Assembly (NCBI GenBank): GCA_013397935.1
Contig: VZRN01011460.1
Coordinates: forward strand, 3,892,192-3,956,191
Length of the DNA stretch: 64,000 bases
DNA from: Dasyornis broadbenti
Taxonomy: Eukaryota > Chordata > Aves > Passeriformes > Dasyornithidae
Direction: 5' to 3'
The notes below the pieces were generated by a model that was not told the origin of the DNA, ran no database searches, and saw only the letters and a list, made by a program, of their open reading frames with translations. Below are positions 61,183-64,000 of the stretch, in pieces (position 1 is the first letter of the stretch; each line of letters starts with the position of its first letter). Position numbers and translations under genes: made by a program.

Positions 61183-64000
61183 GACTTTTGATTAGCGGGT
61201 ATTCTCTTAGTTTATTGTTTGCCTGGAACTTCAATCTTTCCCACCCCCCCCCAAAAAAAAATTGCCTGAATTCCCCTTGGTAACCTATGGGTGTTTTGCA
61301 ATTAAAAACTCGGGGGGGGGGGTATTTTCAATTTTTTGTCATAGTTACATAATTTAGGTAATTTCTATGTTCTTTAAAAGCTGTGGTTATAGCTTCCAAA
61401 AATTAGAAACTGTAGCTGGTCTTGAAAGTGCTACTTTTGTAGCGCAAAACTTAAAAAAAAAAAAAAAAAAAGTCAAGATGTGCCATAAGTAATTTAACTT
61501 ACAATTAAATAAACTTTAAAATTTGTCTTCTAGTAGATCTGCCACTAAAATCCAGAAATGAGCAGTTACACCAATTTTTGTGCTAATGATGACCTGTCTT
61601 AGTTCAGGATCTCCAGACACACATAAAATTGTATCTCTGATCAGCCATGTAGTGTGGTAAAGTATGGTGTTCAAACATATGACAATAACTCTCCACCCTG
61701 TCTTTGTTACGGGGAATTGGAAATTCCATGCCTATATCGACAGCTATCTGACGTTAGCTTAGTGGAGATGAGATAGAAAGTCGCCGAGTTCTGAGGATTA
61801 CAGAAGAGCATTATAAGAGTGTTTGGTCACAGTTACAGTAGGAGTGAGGCAAAAGTGCTTGACCTTCAAAGACACAACCGGTCTGCTTTAACTACAATAA
61901 ATGTAAGAAACGGTTGAGCTCCAGGAGATTGCTAAACCAACAAGAACAATAGAAAACACAGGTCATGCATGGCTGATCGGGAATTGTGAGCTGTGTTTCC
62001 CTGTGTTCAGTACAGGAGCATGCATGAAAACTGTCCAGAAACACTACAAGAAGAAGTAGAGCATCAGGAAAAGCCTAGACAAAACCCCCAGGTTCACTGG
62101 TTGTTTGGTTCCAAGAATGCATTCACGAGAGTTCATTAAAGGCTAAGCTGTGGCTGGAGAGGGGCTTGGAAGCATCTGCATGGGAAAAAAAGTACTTTGC
62201 TGATTGTTTCTCACTGACAGACAGATAGTTTAGCTACCTTGCATCTGTTCTTAAACTGGATGACCACAAAGAAATATCTGATTATGGTTTTCTACATACA
62301 TATACTTCAACTGAGGAACACAGGAGGTCACAATTATCACAAATAAAATTCCTGCTGAAAGGAGTCCAAGAATGAGACAGACATGTAGAATAAGAAGAAA
62401 ATCTGGAAATTGTAACTAATTTCTAGATTTTAATGTACATCAATAGGAAATGCACATAACCAGCCTTCATTGAAAAGATTTTATTTTTAAATATGGAATT
62501 TGTGTACATCCCACTGAGGGAAAATTAAACAACCTGATGATAAATTATGAATAATTACACTGTTTATTACAGAAACTTCACTGGCACAACTGCCCTCTCT
62601 TTGCTAATCATTCTCTTGCAGAACCATTTCATATATTCCAGATCTCTGTGGTACTTCTGGCAACTGATTTTTGAAAATTTCAAACTGAACAACAACTGAA
62701 TTACTGATTAGAGAGGTCTAACATCCAAATACTTATCTTACTGTGGAAACAGGTGTGCTTGACCTGTGTCAAGGAAGAATTCTTAGGATAGGCATACATC
62801 TATGCTTAACAATTAGATATATAGATTGTGTTTATCTATTTAGCTGTTACCTTTAAGATGCTAATGATATTCACGGTGCTATTCATTCTATATTACTGGC
62901 ACAAGAACAAGTAAACATATCTTGAATTCTGTAAGACATCAAGGCCATCCTGCATAATCCGTAGCATGAAGTCACCCTTTCTATAATGATACAGAGCAGG
63001 AACACTGTCTTGCTCATGTTACAGCAGAAATAGAAAAGCAAAGACTCATATTCAAATATTGGAGGAAGGCCCAAACATCCTGCCTTTTTTTGACCCGTGA
63101 CAATGCTGATTAAGAGGCCAAGAATGTGGGCTACCCAGCTGTCACCTGATCTTTTGGTTCAGTAGCAGATAACATCACTCTCACAGCTCAAAGCTATTTT
63201 TTGCACTATAAAGTAGTTGGACGTGATTTTCACTAGCTCGCTCCATCTTGTTTTAAAGCTCAGACAGACAAGCTTCATGAATCTTTCAATGACACTACTG
63301 TTTAAATATGATGAAAAAGTAATTTTCTTCATGGGACAGGGGCACATTTTGTTAGTTAAGTACAGCTAGTGAGTGAAAGTATGATGTACTTTGTTCGAAA
63401 AAAGGCAGACAATGATTCCAATTCTCTGGTTTTATCAAAGCTACTTTTCTGCTGCAGCGAAATTCCAGAGGCAATCATTGGTCAGAAGAACTGCTCAAGA
63501 GAAACAAAATAATTTCTGTAGGTCAAGGCAAAATATGCCAAAAGATGTCTTCTTGTTCCATTTGGGGCTTTTCTTAAATACAGAGCAGCTAATATTCACT
63601 TATCTTTAGGTAGCTTTATCTTCTCACCCAGATTTTTACTGATGCTCTTTACCTTTTCACTGCTGATTTTTGTTCAAAAGCAGCAAAAAGAAAAAATGTG
63701 TGCTTGTCTGTGTGCCAGGATTTATTGATTGCAGTATACTCAATTACGTTCTGTTTAATAATAGTTAATATGTCTGTATCCATAAATGCTATAATGGTTT
63801 CATTTGTTGCTTAGAGCTATTTCAGTGATAAATGTAAGTCTTCTAGTGTTTATTCATAAAAGCCTCCCTGCGCCTTTTGTTGAGGGGTAGGGTGAGGTTC
63901 TAGTAGTGTCCTTAAAAGATCACATCCACTCCATGCCCTGTCTTTCCTGGCCTCCAAGGAACAAGAAAGAACTGGTTGGAATCTAAGGTCAATCTAAACC

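Larger units (their letters stand above)
60371..64000. other. Upstream flanking DNA of PTPRM
   Basis: Past the CpG island the sequence returns to AT-rich, gene-free DNA. Low-complexity tracts include C and A runs at about 61241-61260, an 11-base G run at 61312-61322, and a 19-base A run at 61453-61471. No neighbouring gene is recognised. A divergent non-coding transcript from the CpG island is possible but not supported by anything I can see. Confidence 0.55.

Overview
The window looks like vertebrate, specifically avian, nuclear DNA. It is AT-rich and dominated by non-coding sequence. Its recognisable interspersed repeats are CR1 LINE 3' ends plus one tRNA-Ile/CR1 composite SINE of the TguSINE1 type, a family described from passerine birds. 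There is one large CpG island and no prokaryotic gene organisation. A passerine is my best guess; that rests on the single SINE remnant.

Only one protein-coding segment can be supported: exon 1 of PTPRM (receptor-type tyrosine phosphatase mu) on the minus strand at 59131-59203. It encodes 24 residues, essentially the signal peptide, and ends in a clean phase-1 GTAAGG splice donor. The human protein has the same length up to that junction and shares the core GTCL.TLAGLLL. The exon lies inside a CpG-island promoter (about 58.3-60.4 kb), which also contains an 87-base assembly gap. Everything below 59130 is therefore inferred to be PTPRM intron 1, at least 59 kb and running off the left edge. 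Everything above about 60.4 kb is upstream flanking DNA. I did not find exon 2, which would begin the MAM domain.

The intron contains a CR1 fragment at 1.09-1.35 kb (minus), a TguSINE1-like remnant at 11.3 kb (minus), CR1 fragments at 34.4, 39.5 and 47.3-47.6 kb (plus), many A/T homopolymers and small palindromes. The most unusual structure is a diverged inverted duplication with arms near 40.31-40.66 kb and 43.29-43.61 kb. It has a 32-base perfectly matching core and about 2.6 kb between arms. One arm carries a local tandem triplication (43.00-43.37 kb), and the other carries a T-rich insertion. If PTPRM pre-mRNA spans this region, the arms could fold into a long intronic double-stranded RNA.

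Several segments (about 15.88-15.99, 41.43-41.88, 45.64-45.98 and 60.44-60.57 kb) read like candidate conserved non-coding elements. That is an impression from homeodomain-type motifs and lack of repeat character, not a demonstrated result. Short ORFs elsewhere in the window look like chance ORFs. I see no tRNA, rRNA or snRNA gene, no CRISPR array and no intact mobile element.
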